A stretch of DNA of 64,000 nt from Hydra vulgaris (taxonomy: Eukaryota; Cnidaria; Hydrozoa; Anthoathecata; Hydridae): assembly GCF_038396675.1 (NCBI RefSeq), contig NC_088922.1, forward strand, positions 9,637,501-9,701,500, written 5' to 3'. The notes under the pieces are model-generated. The model had not been told where the DNA came from and did not search any database. It was given only the letters and a program-made list of their open reading frames with translations. Positions 1 through 57,708 of the stretch are shown here, in pieces (position 1 is the stretch's first letter; each line of letters opens with the position of its first letter). The position numbers and the translations under genes are program-made.

Positions 1-527
1 ATAGTTAAACAGTTAAACAAAACAATCAAATTATTGCACTTAGAATAAATTTCTTTGCTACAAGAAAGAAATTGTTGAGGAAGGATTTGAGGAAGATTTG
101 AGGGAGTCAAAACTATTCTGATTGTTTCAAAGTTTGTAATGATAGTTATACTTCTTTTGGTAATTCAATTTTATTTAAGGCATATCTATGCAATACGCAG
201 TCTTAATAGATTTGTTAAGCTAACCCAATTGACCGCGTTGTCTAAAAACAGACTGAGTTTGTTTTTAAAGGTTATCTATTTCCTATTATTTTTACTTGTT
301 GTATTGAAACAACCTGTTTTTTTTAAAAAAAACAAAAAAGTTTTTAAAACAAAATATTTTTATTTTCAAAAGCATTTTTTATTTTATCTATGACTTTTAT
401 TGAATGTTTCTGAAAATATTCATCCACATTTTTTTTTAAAGAATAGTTCTGTGCTATGTCATTTATTAGTATTACATTAAAACAAATTTTTTAAATAAAT
501 AATTGAATAAAAAAGATTTTTATTAGC

Positions 528-872
528 AGCATAAGCACCGTATGTAGTTTCCAACATAAGCACAGTGTGTAGTTATCAACATAAGCACCGTGTGTAGTTA
601 CCAACATAAGCACAGTGTGTAGTTATCAACATCAGCACAGTGCGTAGTTATCAACATAAGCACATTGTTTAGTTAACAACATAAGCACAGTGTGTAGTTA
701 CCAACATAAGCACAGTGTGTAGTTATCAACATAACCAACCTGTGTAGTTATCAACATAAGCACCATGTGTAGTTATCAACATAAGCACAGAGTGTAGTTA
801 TCAACATAAGCACCCTGTGTAGTTATCAACATAAGCACAGTGTGTAGTTACCAATATAAGCACCATGTGTAG
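528..872. repeat. 25-bp minisatellite, about 14 copies
   Basis: Fourteen tandem units of about 25 bp read roughly AACATAAGCACAGTGTGTAG plus TTATC. Copies differ at a few positions, mostly in the CACAG/CACCG/CACCA segment and in TTATC versus TTACC. The array is head-to-tail with no unique spacers, so it is not CRISPR-like. Every unit contains TAG, and no function is evident. Confidence 0.93.
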
Positions 873-968
873 TGCAACTTGTTTTTATTTATTTGTAAGT
901 AAAAATCTTGTCTCTGAAGCAGCTTCAAATAATGGATTTTTACAATTTTGTTTTTGGAATGAGAAACC

Positions 969-1091
969 TCAGTTAATGATTAAGGTCACAGTTGAAAGAT
1001 TGCTTACTTCAATTAATGATTAAGGTCACAGTTTAAACATTGCTTACTTCAGTTAATGATTAAGGTTACAGTTTGAAACATTGTTTACTTT
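969..1091. repeat. Three tandem copies of a ~42-bp unit
   Basis: Three consecutive copies of a unit containing GTTAATGATTAAGGTCACAG followed by a TTGAAACATTGCTTACTTC-like tail. The copies differ by a few substitutions and small indels. No coding potential is seen. Confidence 0.85.
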
Positions 1092-1904
1092 ACAAACTGC
1101 TTAAAGACAAATAAAGTTTATAAATAAATGAAATGGAAAATTAACTCAAAGATAAAAAAGATTCAATAAATCTGTAGATGGAAAAAAAATTATCTTTTTT
1201 ATCTACTAATTGAAAAAAAATTTTATTCCAATATATTTTGTAATATATTTTGTTTTTTAACTAGGTATTGTTTGTCCTACATACCTTTTGCCAGGTATAT
1301 TTATTTAGTTTTTATTCAACTATGGTTTTTATGAAATTTTTTTTATTTATTGTTTATATAATTTTCTTCTAAGAAAGTTTGACATTTTTCGAGTCTTTGA
1401 GCAGTTAAAACTTATTGATTTTGTAATTACCTTTGTTGTTTTTTATCATTTTGAATTTGTGATTACCTTTGTTGTTTGTAAGTGTTAGTTTTCTTTCATT
1501 ACAAGTCTTGTTAAGTTATTTTAATTAATAAAAAATATTATCGCAAAAGAAGCCAAGTACTTCAATTAAGCAACTGTACAGTTATTGTAATTTGCATCCT
1601 AATGTTTTAATTAAGGACATCCTAGAGTATTTTGTTGCCTCTAATCACCCCAAAAAAACCACTCAATGTTTTGTGGTGAAACGGAAAAAAAGTGAATCAA
1701 CATTTAGTAAGCCTGGAAAGAGGGAGCTATATTTATTCTTTTGTATCTGCCAACTTTTTACACAAAACAAATATATTTTTATATATCTGTGTGATAGTTG
1801 TGAGAAATAAATGTTTTCTCTGTTAGAGATTTTAATGTGCGTTGTCAAGGCTATTTAAGAAGGTATTTGTTACAACTTTGAAATTGTTTGCATGAATGAG
1901 GTAT

Positions 1905-1992
1905 CAATCAATCAATATATTTGTGAAATAGTTGATAGATCAATATATTTTTGAAATAGTTAATAGAATATCAATCAATATATTTCTGAAAT
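1905..1992. repeat. Three tandem copies of a ~33-bp unit
   Basis: CAATCAATATATTTGTGAAATAG-like sequence is repeated three times with divergence. It is non-coding. Confidence 0.7.
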
Positions 1993-2138
1993 ATTATTTC
2001 ACAGTTTACAATTAGTACATGTACTAATTTTAAGTAAAAACCTTACAAATAAAAGCTAATAAATATATTGTTAATGCTAATATTAATATTAATTGTCCAC
2101 AGCAGTAACAAAACAAACATTAAAAGTTGTAGTAGTAA

Positions 2139-2145
2139 AAATAAT

Positions 2146-2183
<38 letters not shown>
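2139..2183. repeat. (TAA)n microsatellite
   Basis: An almost pure run of TAA triplets, with looser TAA/TAG-rich sequence continuing to about 2275. Confidence 0.9.
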
Positions 2184-2186
<3 letters not shown>

Positions 2187-2929
2187 GTGATAGTAGTAAC
2201 AATAATAGTTGATAACAATAAAAATGATAGTAATAAAAATAAAATTATAATAATAAAAATAAAATGATGAAAATCAAAATAGAATTATACAATTTATTAC
2301 AAGTATTTTAGTTAAGTTTTCTCTTTTAGTTAAGTTCTCTCAATAAGTTAATTCAATAATTTGAATTAAACTATAGCACCTAACAGAATTAAACATAAAA
2401 AACGATCATTACCACTAAATTGTTTTAAACTATCTTTTACAAATAATTTCATTCCTAAAAGTACATTTTTATCCCTAGCATATTACTTCTTGCAGAACTC
2501 ATCACATCTACTTTATCATCTATTTGATTTGCATCTATTTGATTTGCAAAATCTTTACTTGTTCTTGAGAAAAATTATTATTTGTTATTGTTAGTTTCTT
2601 GAGAAAAGTTATTATTTGTTTTCGCTAGTTTCTTGAGACTTGTGGAAAATTTTTGTGTCATTAATTAAGGCAGTTCTAACATTCTCTCATACATGAGTCT
2701 GACTTGATTAACTCTCATAAGTTACTATTTACATAAAAAATCTTTTATAATTTTTTACATTCCAGTGAGACTGGGTAAATTATCTCAACTACTTCATCTT
2801 CTATTGTTCTGTTCTTAATTAAACTCTTCTTACTTAAGCTATAAGAATGTTGTTTGTATTCCTAACTTAGTAAATGGCAATCCTCTTACTGAGTCCTCAG
2901 CTTCGTATTTTCTATGATTATTTTATATA

Positions 2930-3040
<111 letters not shown>

Positions 3041-3342
3041 CTACAAAATTGATAATAAACAATATAATGGAAAAAGGTATGCCAAGCAAAAAAAACAGTA
3101 ATTGAATTTTTGAAATTTGAAAAAAGATTTATTTCTTTTAAATAAATATATAGATAATAAAAAAGCACTAGAGACCTTTCACTATTTTCATCAGTAGTGC
3201 TATGTTTAATGCTTTATCAAATTTTTTTATATATTACTGTAGAAAGTTAGATAATAGAAAAATTAAATTGCTATATTGTAACTATGAGTTACCATTGTAA
3301 CATTTTTTTAAAAAAGGAAGTCTCAATTAATGTGTCATGTTT

Positions 3343-3410
3343 TTGTTTATGTAAATGACTTTCATATGACAACAAATTTGTTGTCATATGAAAGTCATTT
3401 ACATAAACAA
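3343..3410. repeat. Perfect 68-bp palindrome
   Basis: Two 34-bp arms meet with no spacer at 3376/3377, and every base pairs by reading. The core is AACAAATTTGTT. The right arm ends about 12 bp before an antisense tRNA-like SINE relic. In single strands it would form a very stable hairpin. Confidence 0.95.
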
Positions 3411-3422
3411 GTACTACCAGGA

Positions 3423-3491
3423 ACGTGGTGGGGATCGAACTCGGAACCTCTCGCTTATGAAGCGAGCGCTTTACCACTACACCACTACCGC
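3423..3491 (-). mobile_element. tRNA-derived SINE relic
   Basis: On the - strand this reads as a tRNA-like unit. It has a box A-like TGGTGTAGTGGTAAAGCGC, a perfect anticodon stem CTCGC/GCGAG around the loop TTCATAA (anticodon CAU), and a box B-like GAGTTCGATCC. The acceptor stem does not pair (GCGGTAG at the 5' end against CCACCACG at the 3' end) and the T stem is poor, so an active tRNA gene is unlikely. A promoter head of a SINE or a tRNA pseudogene fits better. Confidence 0.6.
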
Positions 3492-3957
3492 ATATATATA
3501 TATATATATAGAAAATTCTTCAGTTAAGCAGCGTAAAAAAAAACATATTTGCTTTTTTGCGCTTGTCACAAATACGTCTGAACATGGGTTGATACATCTT
3601 TAATAAGTTTAATAAGTATGTCCGGTGTAATGCACATTTTAACATATAAAAAAAACCATTTATTCAAGGGTCTGGGTTAAGGTTTAGGATTAGTTATCAA
3701 GTTAAAACAATCTTATCCTTATCTTATCCCTATTCAGACTGTTGTGACCTTCAATCTGAACTTAAACATGACACTCATTACCCTAAACCTTGCTCTCACT
3801 TGATCTATTTTTTTTATTTATTAAAGGGTGCTTTGTTTCAGATGTAATTGCAAAAAGCCCAAAAAGAGTATACAAATAACTTTAATTTACACTGCTTACT
3901 GAAGGATTACCTATATACATGTTTGGCACTTCAATAATTTTTACCTTTCTCTTTTAG

Positions 3958-37507
<33,550 letters not shown>

Positions 37508-38458
37508 TGTTTTTCTTTAGTTAAATTTTGTAGTTTTCATACTTTTGTTTGAATGATATAAATTATTTTATTTTTAATTTTTTTTTTCTGTTCACATTTT
37601 TCAATTCTAAAAGTTTTAAATTAATGAGGGTTTGTATTGCAATAAATAGGGGGTATATTAGGTGTATAATTTTTCTTAGGTGTACTTTTTTTTATTGCTG
37701 TTTTTTAAATTTTTGCCCTTTTGCAAAAAATGAAAATTTAAAGCTTTATCATTATAATTAGTTAATATTTATTCATAAAATAATTGATAATGTTCTAAAT
37801 ATGGTGTAGAAAGTGTGGAAGGGTGAAAGGTGTATGAGGTGTGAAAGGGTGAAAGATGTAGGAAGTTTCAAAAAGAACTTTCAGAGATTAGAGTCAAAGA
37901 TTCTTTTTTTTTTTAATGTAGTTTTGAAGTTCTAAAATTAGTTAGAAACTTCTGAGGTTTATTGAAAAAGAAAAAAAAAGACTTTAAACGTTTTGAAATC
38001 AATTATTTCTGAACTCAGAATTCTTATGTATAAATGTAACCTGGTATCTAGGTTCAAAAGTTATTGTTTTAAGAACTCATAAAGATGTTTTTATTAATGA
38101 TGTTTAGAAGTTCATAAAAAATTTTGGAGCTTCAGGAATAAAGGAGTCCAGTTAAAAATAGAGAATCTTTGGCTTTCAACACTAGAACCTTTTCTTGGTT
38201 TAAATTGTTTTGCTCTGCAAAAATAATTTTAATCTAAATTAATGAAAATAAATGACATAAAATGAATTATTAAAATGTTATAAATACTAAAATAAAATAA
38301 ACCTTATATAAATAACAAATACACTTATAAAATTTTCAAAATAAATTTTTATTTGTAATTATGATATTATTTATTCATTTTATAATTGTTTATATTCAAT
38401 GAACTATTGGCATTGTTTATGCTCTTTTAAAAACTGTTTTTTAGACTGTTTTGTAGGT

Positions 38459-39010
38459 ATGAAGTTTATTGAGACAAGTTCTAGTATAAATCATTCTTGG
38501 TTCAATATCAGTTCGGTGTTTTTTTGTAGATATCCGAATCCATATAGTAAACATGTTCTTTCTGAAGATGTTATATCACGAAAACTTGAAAATAATATTT
38601 TAAAAACAATACGCTTACAGTCTAAGACAAATGATGCTCCTAACTGGTTAAAGCGTTTCCTTCCATCTTCAACTGCTTATATTGTTGAAGAATCACATGT
38701 AGACTTGAAAACTGGTGTTATTATGACATATACCACTAATTTAAATTTGAAGACACTGCTACAAGTTGATGAAAAGGCTTTTTTCTTTAAATCCCCTGAT
38801 GGCTCTACTAAAGTGAATCGTCAAGCTTGTATTAGATCAAATTTATTTGGTTTATGTCATGCATTTGAGTCCTTTGGGTTAAAAAGATATTGTTCAAACA
38901 TTTCGAAGATGGAGAAAAGCTTTGATTATGTATTAAAAATAAAATCTCCTCAGCCTATTTCGCATCTAAATTATAATTTACCTGACATAAGCAATGCATT
39001 TCCAGTTTAA
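38459..39010 (+). CDS. PRELID1: PRELI/MSF1-domain protein, PRELID1-like
   Basis: A 183-residue frame with no intron. The frame is open 20 codons further upstream, but the family start is MKF followed by W at residue 13, so ATG 38459 is chosen. A TTTTGTAG|GT sits just before it, so a 5' UTR intron or trans-splice acceptor may precede the ATG. The PRELI domain covers nearly the whole protein. RYPNPYSKHVLSEDVISR matches the signature of human PRELID1 (RYPNPYSKHVLTED) rather than the PRELID3/SLMO group, and later NWLKRFLPS and FGLKRYCSNISK fit the same fold. Known members, paired with TRIAP1, carry phosphatidic acid across the mitochondrial intermembrane space for cardiolipin synthesis. The long Lys/Ala-rich tail of human PRELID1 is absent. 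The gene starts 950 bp after the CEP85-like stop and is on the same strand. Confidence 0.88.
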   Translation: MKFIETSSSINHSWFNISSVFFCRYPNPYSKHVLSEDVISRKLENNILKTIRLQSKTNDAPNWLKRFLPSSTAYIVEESHVDLKTGVIMTYTTNLNLKTLLQVDEKAFFFKSPDGSTKVNRQACIRSNLFGLCHAFESFGLKRYCSNISKMEKSFDYVLKIKSPQPISHLNYNLPDISNAFPV

Positions 39011-39589
39011 ATTTTAAAAATTTTAAATATGAGAGGGTTTTATTTTAATTATCTATCATTTTAAACTTTTATCAAATTAGAATGATAACACTAGAAAATA
39101 GATAAAAATAAGGTTGCGTAAAAAATTTGAAATATACTTCAACACGTACACAAACATTTTTGTATGTAAAAGTATTAGGATGCTTGCATATATAAATATA
39201 TTCTTTCACACACACACATTTTTGTATGTATAGGTGTTTAAATTCATATATAAGGCAGTGTTTTTTTATATAAAAAAAAATAAAAGTTTTGTAGTTTTTT
39301 TAATTCGTTTTAGAGCTACCAATTAACGAACTGTATATACTCCTTTTCTACCCTCTTTCTTTTCCTTTTCTTTTTTCTTTAAGAGCTGGGGGTTAATAGA
39401 GCATAATTAAATTTTACAATAATTTGTACGTTTTATTATAAAATAAATTATAAATTTATAACAAATACTATATTTAGTTTTGCGTAATTAATACTAAGTT
39501 TTTGTAAAATCAGTTTTATACTAAGAAGAATAAAACTACTAAATCCTCAGTTAAAAAAAATGTTCAAACCAATTTATTATAATGTTAAT

Positions 39590-39752
39590 AATAAAAATTA
39601 TTATTATTATAATAAAAATTGTTATTAATATTATTATTATTGTTATTGTTGTTATTATTGTTATTATTATTATTGTTATTATTGTTATTATTATTATTAT
39701 TATTGTTATTATTGTTATTATTATTATTATTACTATTATTATTGCTATTATG
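39590..39752. repeat. (TTA)n/(TTG)n microsatellite
   Basis: Imperfect TTA/TTG triplet array. Its poly-Asn or Ile/Val open frames are artefacts. Confidence 0.95.
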
Positions 39753-40602
39753 CAATACTATATTTAACATTTATTTAATTTATTTATTTATTTGATCATT
39801 TTTAGTAGTATACAAAATATACAACTAAATATGACCAATTATGACTATAAGCGTGGCTATACTTGTTGTTATTAAATTTATATTTCTCAGTGTTAAATTC
39901 TTGTTGATTATTCTGTAGTATCCTCTAATTATTTTAAATAGAAAAATAGTTTGAAATATAGTGTGCATATAAAGTATTATATATAGTAAATACAATAATT
40001 ATATCACACAAGACCACACAGGAAAAAAAAAAAGAGTCACATTTTAAAAGTTTTGCGAAAGTAAATATTGATCAGTTATAAAAGTTTTTATAAATGATCA
40101 ATGATTTAGATAATATTTTTGTTTAATAGATAGTCTGTGGTATGTTGTATATATATGGCGTAATCAATCTATTTTTGACTTTTTTTTTTTTTTTTCCCCT
40201 GCTCTTTACATTATTTTTATATCACCTCATATGATGATATGATCGCACAAAAAAATTTTAAGTTAATCATAGGTTCAGTTTTCTAGCATTTATTAACTAA
40301 TATTTAATGTGTCCACCTCATTTGTATGTTGTTCACCTCAGGCACTTTTAGGTCAGCAGTTAGGTGGGCATTGCCAAATGTTTGCCCTAATTCTGACAGC
40401 TACTATATTTAAAACAAAGAAGAAAAAAAAGTTTAAATATTAAATTTTAAATAATTGTTAAACTTTAAATAAATAAATTAAACTAAAGCTTTTTCTTCCT
40501 GATTTTTAGTTTTTGCTTTATATGAATACCATTATAAATGATCAATATCTCAAAACTTTTTAAATGTTATGTTGTTTTTTCCTGCGTGCTCTTCATTTTA
40601 AT

Positions 40603-40641
40603 GTATACATACATACATACATACATACATACATACATACA

Positions 40642-40727
<86 letters not shown>

Positions 40728-40751
40728 CACACACACATATACATATATATA
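40603..40751. repeat. (ACAT)n-(TA)n-(AC)n compound microsatellite
   Basis: About 16 ACAT units pass into TA repeat and then a short ACACAC run, roughly 340 bp upstream of the TFB1M start. Confidence 0.96.
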
Positions 40752-41072
40752 GTTTAAAATATGGTTGAACTGCGTTAAAAAAAACAAGCAGATGAATTTT
40801 AATAAGATTTTCTTAATAAAATAAAGTTATACAAAAAAAATAAACTTTTGATGAAACTTTTTAAAATCAACATTATGTTTCATTAAGTCAATAACCTTTA
40901 AAGGTTTTTAGTGAGACCAGATTCTACTGGATTATTTTTTTTTTATTTTTTCAAAACATAATTCTTAATTTTGAAAATTAAATTATTTTTAATTTTTATT
41001 TACATAAATAAAGAAGGAACCAAAAATAAAAAGGAATTAGCTTATAATATTATTTAATAACGCCAATAGTAA

Positions 41073-49405
<8,333 letters not shown>

Positions 49406-51024
49406 AATTCGCGTAATACAAAACAGAATTTGAAAATGTAACTGAAGCAAAATGGTAATTCTCAAGATTTTAGGCGATATTTTGAAACCACTTCCATTTT
49501 AGATATTAAAAAGATTTTCATTTTAGTATGTTTAAAATCTTCTATAGAGTTTGTTTAAATAGCTTCTCGATGAAAGGCTAGATTTATTGGTTTAGAGTTG
49601 TTTGGTTGAATACTCGAACAAGTTTTGACGTGTGTAACTCGATAAAAGTCACAAATAATTTCTATAATTATTTGTTATATATAAATTAATTTGAAATATG
49701 AGTTAATATTTTAAAAAATCAGAAAATTTTGTTTTTATATAACACTATAACGTTGACGTTTCCTCAGTCTTCGAAGATTCCGAAATTTAAACCGTCTTTC
49801 GAGTATCTTTATTTGGCTAATCGGATATTAAACAAAACTTTTTTTATAATTGCTTGAATGAAGACCATGCCGAAAAACTGTAAACACGTTTATGTATGAT
49901 ATGAAAACTTAGCTCCCATTCTTTTTCAACTTAATTTCCTTAATCCTTGCATTATGGGGGAAACGCGAAAGTTTAACAAAGTTTAAATTTGTTATTTGCA
50001 AAATGTAATAAGAACGTTTTTAACTATGGAAACCAAGTTTAATATCTTTTTAAACTTTATTCCGATTGGGATGTACGCGGAAAAAAATCATAATTCCATA
50101 CTATATTTTCGGGTTGCTTAGCTACGTGCTAGTGGCTACTGTTCAAATATATCCTTTGCACATTATTCTAAGATACAAAGCAACTTTATCCAGTTTAAAA
50201 AAATATTCAGTCGATTTATTTTATCGGTCACAAAAATTGAACGCATGATAAAACAGTGGGAAAGCAAGAAAACACAGCTGAACAAATTATTAGTTTTCAA
50301 TCTTCCCATTGTTTGCAGTACTAAATCCCGAAGAAGGATTGGTTTGCCATACGGTTTTTTAAATAAAACAGATTGAGGTAAATATATGCAACTTTATCTC
50401 GTTACCTGTATTCTAAGGAACAACGAACGATTTAAATTTGACGAGGTTATCTTTTTTTTTTTTTCTTATATTTTTATTAAGTTTTTTTTTTAATGTTTAA
50501 AACCATATACAGAACTCCAATTCTTACAATATAATTCGCTCCTTCATGTAGTTGCCACCATAAATATGCATTGATGCGTGAGCCTTGTGAATAATGTTTT
50601 GTCAGGTGTTAGCTTTCACGCTCAGTTGATCTTTTATCTCCCATGCTCCGTTGATACCCAATAGGATTTTAACTAATAAGGGGGGTTAATATAAAGCTAT
50701 CTTTGAAAATAGGGGGTTAACTGGAAGTTTTCGAAAGAAAAAAAAACATATAAAAACTTAAAATATGATTTGTTTTGAAAATTTATTTTTAACTTTTAAA
50801 CATTCTTCTCGAAAATAAACTTGAAAAACCGCATTGGCAAAAAAAGTTCAGTTTTTTTTTTTTTACGAAGTATTTTATTGTACTAAAAAATACCTCAGTT
50901 AGTACTTCTGGATTAACACCCCGAATCCACGGTTGTGGTTTTTTTTTTTTAGTAAAGCACCTTCAGTTTACTTATCCAGTTAGGATTTCAATGGAAAATA
51001 ATTTTAAAATAGGCTTTATACAAA
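49406..51024. other. Intergenic region between TFB1M and the zinc-finger gene
   Basis: Unique sequence, a little less AT-rich than the introns. It must hold the TFB1M 3' UTR and the promoter or 5' UTR of the zinc-finger gene. ATAAATTAA-type text near 49,680 is compatible with a poly(A) signal but not diagnostic. No gene, RNA gene or repeat array was recognised. Confidence 0.5.
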
Positions 51025-55281
<4,257 letters not shown>

Positions 55282-55360
55282 AATTTTTATTAAGGAATTT
55301 ATATGACTTTTATAAAAATGTAGATAGGCATTATGTTAAAGAATTTTGTATTTTAAATTT

Positions 55361-55493
<133 letters not shown>

Positions 55494-55619
55494 GTTTATG
55501 TTTATTTTTATGCTGTATAATGAAACAAAACTTCATTTTTTACGTGTATAATCATGTAACTGAAACTAAACTGCAATTGAAATTCTTTGAACGCAATACT
55601 TTCTAAAAGATGTCATATA

Positions 55620-55643
55620 TATCTATATATATATACACTTATG

Positions 55644-55701
<58 letters not shown>

Positions 55702-55720
55702 TATATACACACACACACGA

Positions 55721-55776
<56 letters not shown>
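55620..55776. repeat. (TA)n-(AC)n compound microsatellite
   Basis: Interrupted TA repeat (55620-55706) followed by about 65 bp of AC repeat (55707-55776). Confidence 0.97.
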
Positions 55777-55777
<1 letters not shown>

Positions 55778-56557
55778 ACTCGTATGATTAATGATATCAT
55801 AATGATTCGCCTAAAAACTTTATTTGTGTCATCTGTAATATCAGATCATTTTACTTAAGATCAGTCCTATTTTAGCTGTTTAGATTTCACAATTAATTGA
55901 GTTCAGCTTTAATTAGTAAAATGTTCTACATAACTTTGAACAAAGATGCTTGAATAGAGGAATGAGAAGGAATGAGACGCGTTATTTTTTTAGACTTTAA
56001 GGCGCTGCAAGCATAACCTACCGGTATTTTTACAAAGAATTGAGTGAGAGCGTTCAGCAAGACATTCTTTATCAATTTTTGCAGTGGACGAATGTGTACT
56101 TTAGTTACTCTAAAATCATTTTATTTTGATGCCGGCGTTATAATCACTGCGCCATACTTGCTTAATTTAATTTCAAGATATTTGAAAGTAAGTTTAATTT
56201 TAAGTATAAAAATGACGTATATAATAAAACATTAAAACAATCAAAAATATCACTATATATAAAAAAAAAATATAAAAAAAATATATCTATATAAGATAGT
56301 TTAATCAAACCTCGGCCACATTCACACTAAAAAATTTTATTGACCGGATTATTATAGATTTATACTGCTGCACTATACATCATAAGATAGCTTAGTCTTT
56401 CAGCTACAAAACTACATAAACTGTTCTAACCTTTGTAAGAGATTTTGGCATTACCATTAAAAATAGTACAGTGTCAAAAACTTTGAATCTTACCCTTTGT
56501 ACTTAACATTGCCATGTTGATTTAAAGTTATTAATTAAGTGATTTTAAGTCATTTGT

Positions 56558-56870
56558 GCGGCCGTAGCACAGTGGTTAGAACGCTTGCTTTATAAGCAGG
56601 AGATCCAGGTTCGAAACGAGCTCTGGACATATTTTCGACATATAGTCCCCCCTTAGGTGACTTTGAAAGTGATCTTATTCTCGCCTAAGATGACATTACA
56701 AATAGGGGGCAAGATTAAATCTTGTTTGGAAACGTCATTAAAAAAAGATTAAATCTTTAGCAAATAAGATTAAATCCTGTTTTAAATGGTATTTAGGGTT
56801 TGAATGCGATTGGAGCATACAAACCCTAAACACCATGGATCCGCGCTTGCCTAGTTCTCACGTCTACTCC
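56558..56870 (+). mobile_element. tRNA-derived SINE
   Basis: The head (56558-56632) has box A TAGCACAGTGGTTAGAACGC, an anticodon arm CTTGC-TTTATAA-GCAGG (anticodon UAU) and box B GGTTCGAAAC. The acceptor ends do not pair (GCGGCCG at the 5' end against CTCTGGACA), so it is not a functional tRNA. The body carries repeated AAGATTAAATC motifs and a stem TTAGGGTTTG/CAAACCCTAA (about 56,801-56,835). The 3' limit is a guess. Confidence 0.65.
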
Positions 56871-57404
56871 AATTCGTTGTGTTAACACAACTTACTTTGA
56901 AGCTAAATGATTTAAATCCAAAATATGACATGATAAGGTAGCTTTTATAATTGCGAACAAATAATAAAAATAGTACTTAGCGAAAGTTATCGTATAGCAT
57001 TCAATAAAAACATTGTTTATAAAAATATCATTTAAAAATAATATTCAATAGAATAATAATGCAAATTGTATTAAGCTACCATATACATCATGTAATAAAA
57101 TTCTTATAAAAAGACTTTTAAAGATTGAGTACATATTAGTCAGAATTGTTCTCACAAGTAATACAAACTAAATATTTAGTGCAATCTCTAGCAATACTTG
57201 ACATGCGTTGTGGTACCATTTGTAGGATTCCTGGAAAATCATTAGTTTCCTTTTACAAAAAATTACATTGCATTATCCACAAGGAGTTCTATCTTTTTTG
57301 TAATTACTTTGTTAATTTTCCCATTATTCTTTTGATAAGTTCCTTCTTTAATTTTGGATTTTCTCTAATTTTCACAATTGTTAGTTGCTTTTATTATTTC
57401 TAGT

Positions 57405-57471
57405 GTGCTCCAAAAACGCTTATTTGTCTAGTATTTATAAAAAACTAGACAAATAAGCGTTTTTGGAGCAC
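57405..57471. repeat. Hairpin at the 3'-truncated end of the outer LINE
   Basis: 28-bp arms (57405-57432 and 57444-57471) pair perfectly around an 11-nt loop. The right arm is LINE coding sequence (- strand, CSKNAYLSS). The left arm is an inverted copy beyond the point where the LINE stops. Confidence 0.93.
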
Positions 57472-57708
57472 TTAGGAACAGTCACAGAAAAAGGATGAGA
57501 CTTAATTGAATGACGTGTAACACGAGGATGAATTTTAGTTGATGGCACAAGAGACGCTAGCTTTTTAGAGCAGTGCCCATTATAGTATTTGTAGAAAAGA
57601 GAAAGAGAAGCAATATTACGACGATGTGATAATGGTTGGAGGTTGGCTGCAAGAGCAGGTCCAACTATGTTTACAATGCGTTTTTGCACCTTGTCTAAAA
57701 GAGATTTA

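Noticed and set aside
528-872. Possible CRISPR-like array of short repeats
   Set aside because: Units are directly adjacent without unique spacers and vary internally, and the genome is clearly eukaryotic. It is a minisatellite.
1592-1810. Possible early exon or small gene (72 codons)
   Set aside because: No ATG start, no donor in phase with the next CEP85-like exon, and no recognisable family.
3423-3491. Functional tRNA-Met(CAU) gene on the - strand
   Set aside because: The anticodon arm is good, but the acceptor and T stems do not pair, so a SINE head or pseudogene fits better.
39585-39770. Poly-Asn protein
   Set aside because: Product of the (TTA/TTG)n microsatellite read on the - strand.
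56558-56632. Functional tRNA-Ile(UAU) gene
   Set aside because: Box A and B are present but the acceptor stem cannot form, and a SINE-like body follows.
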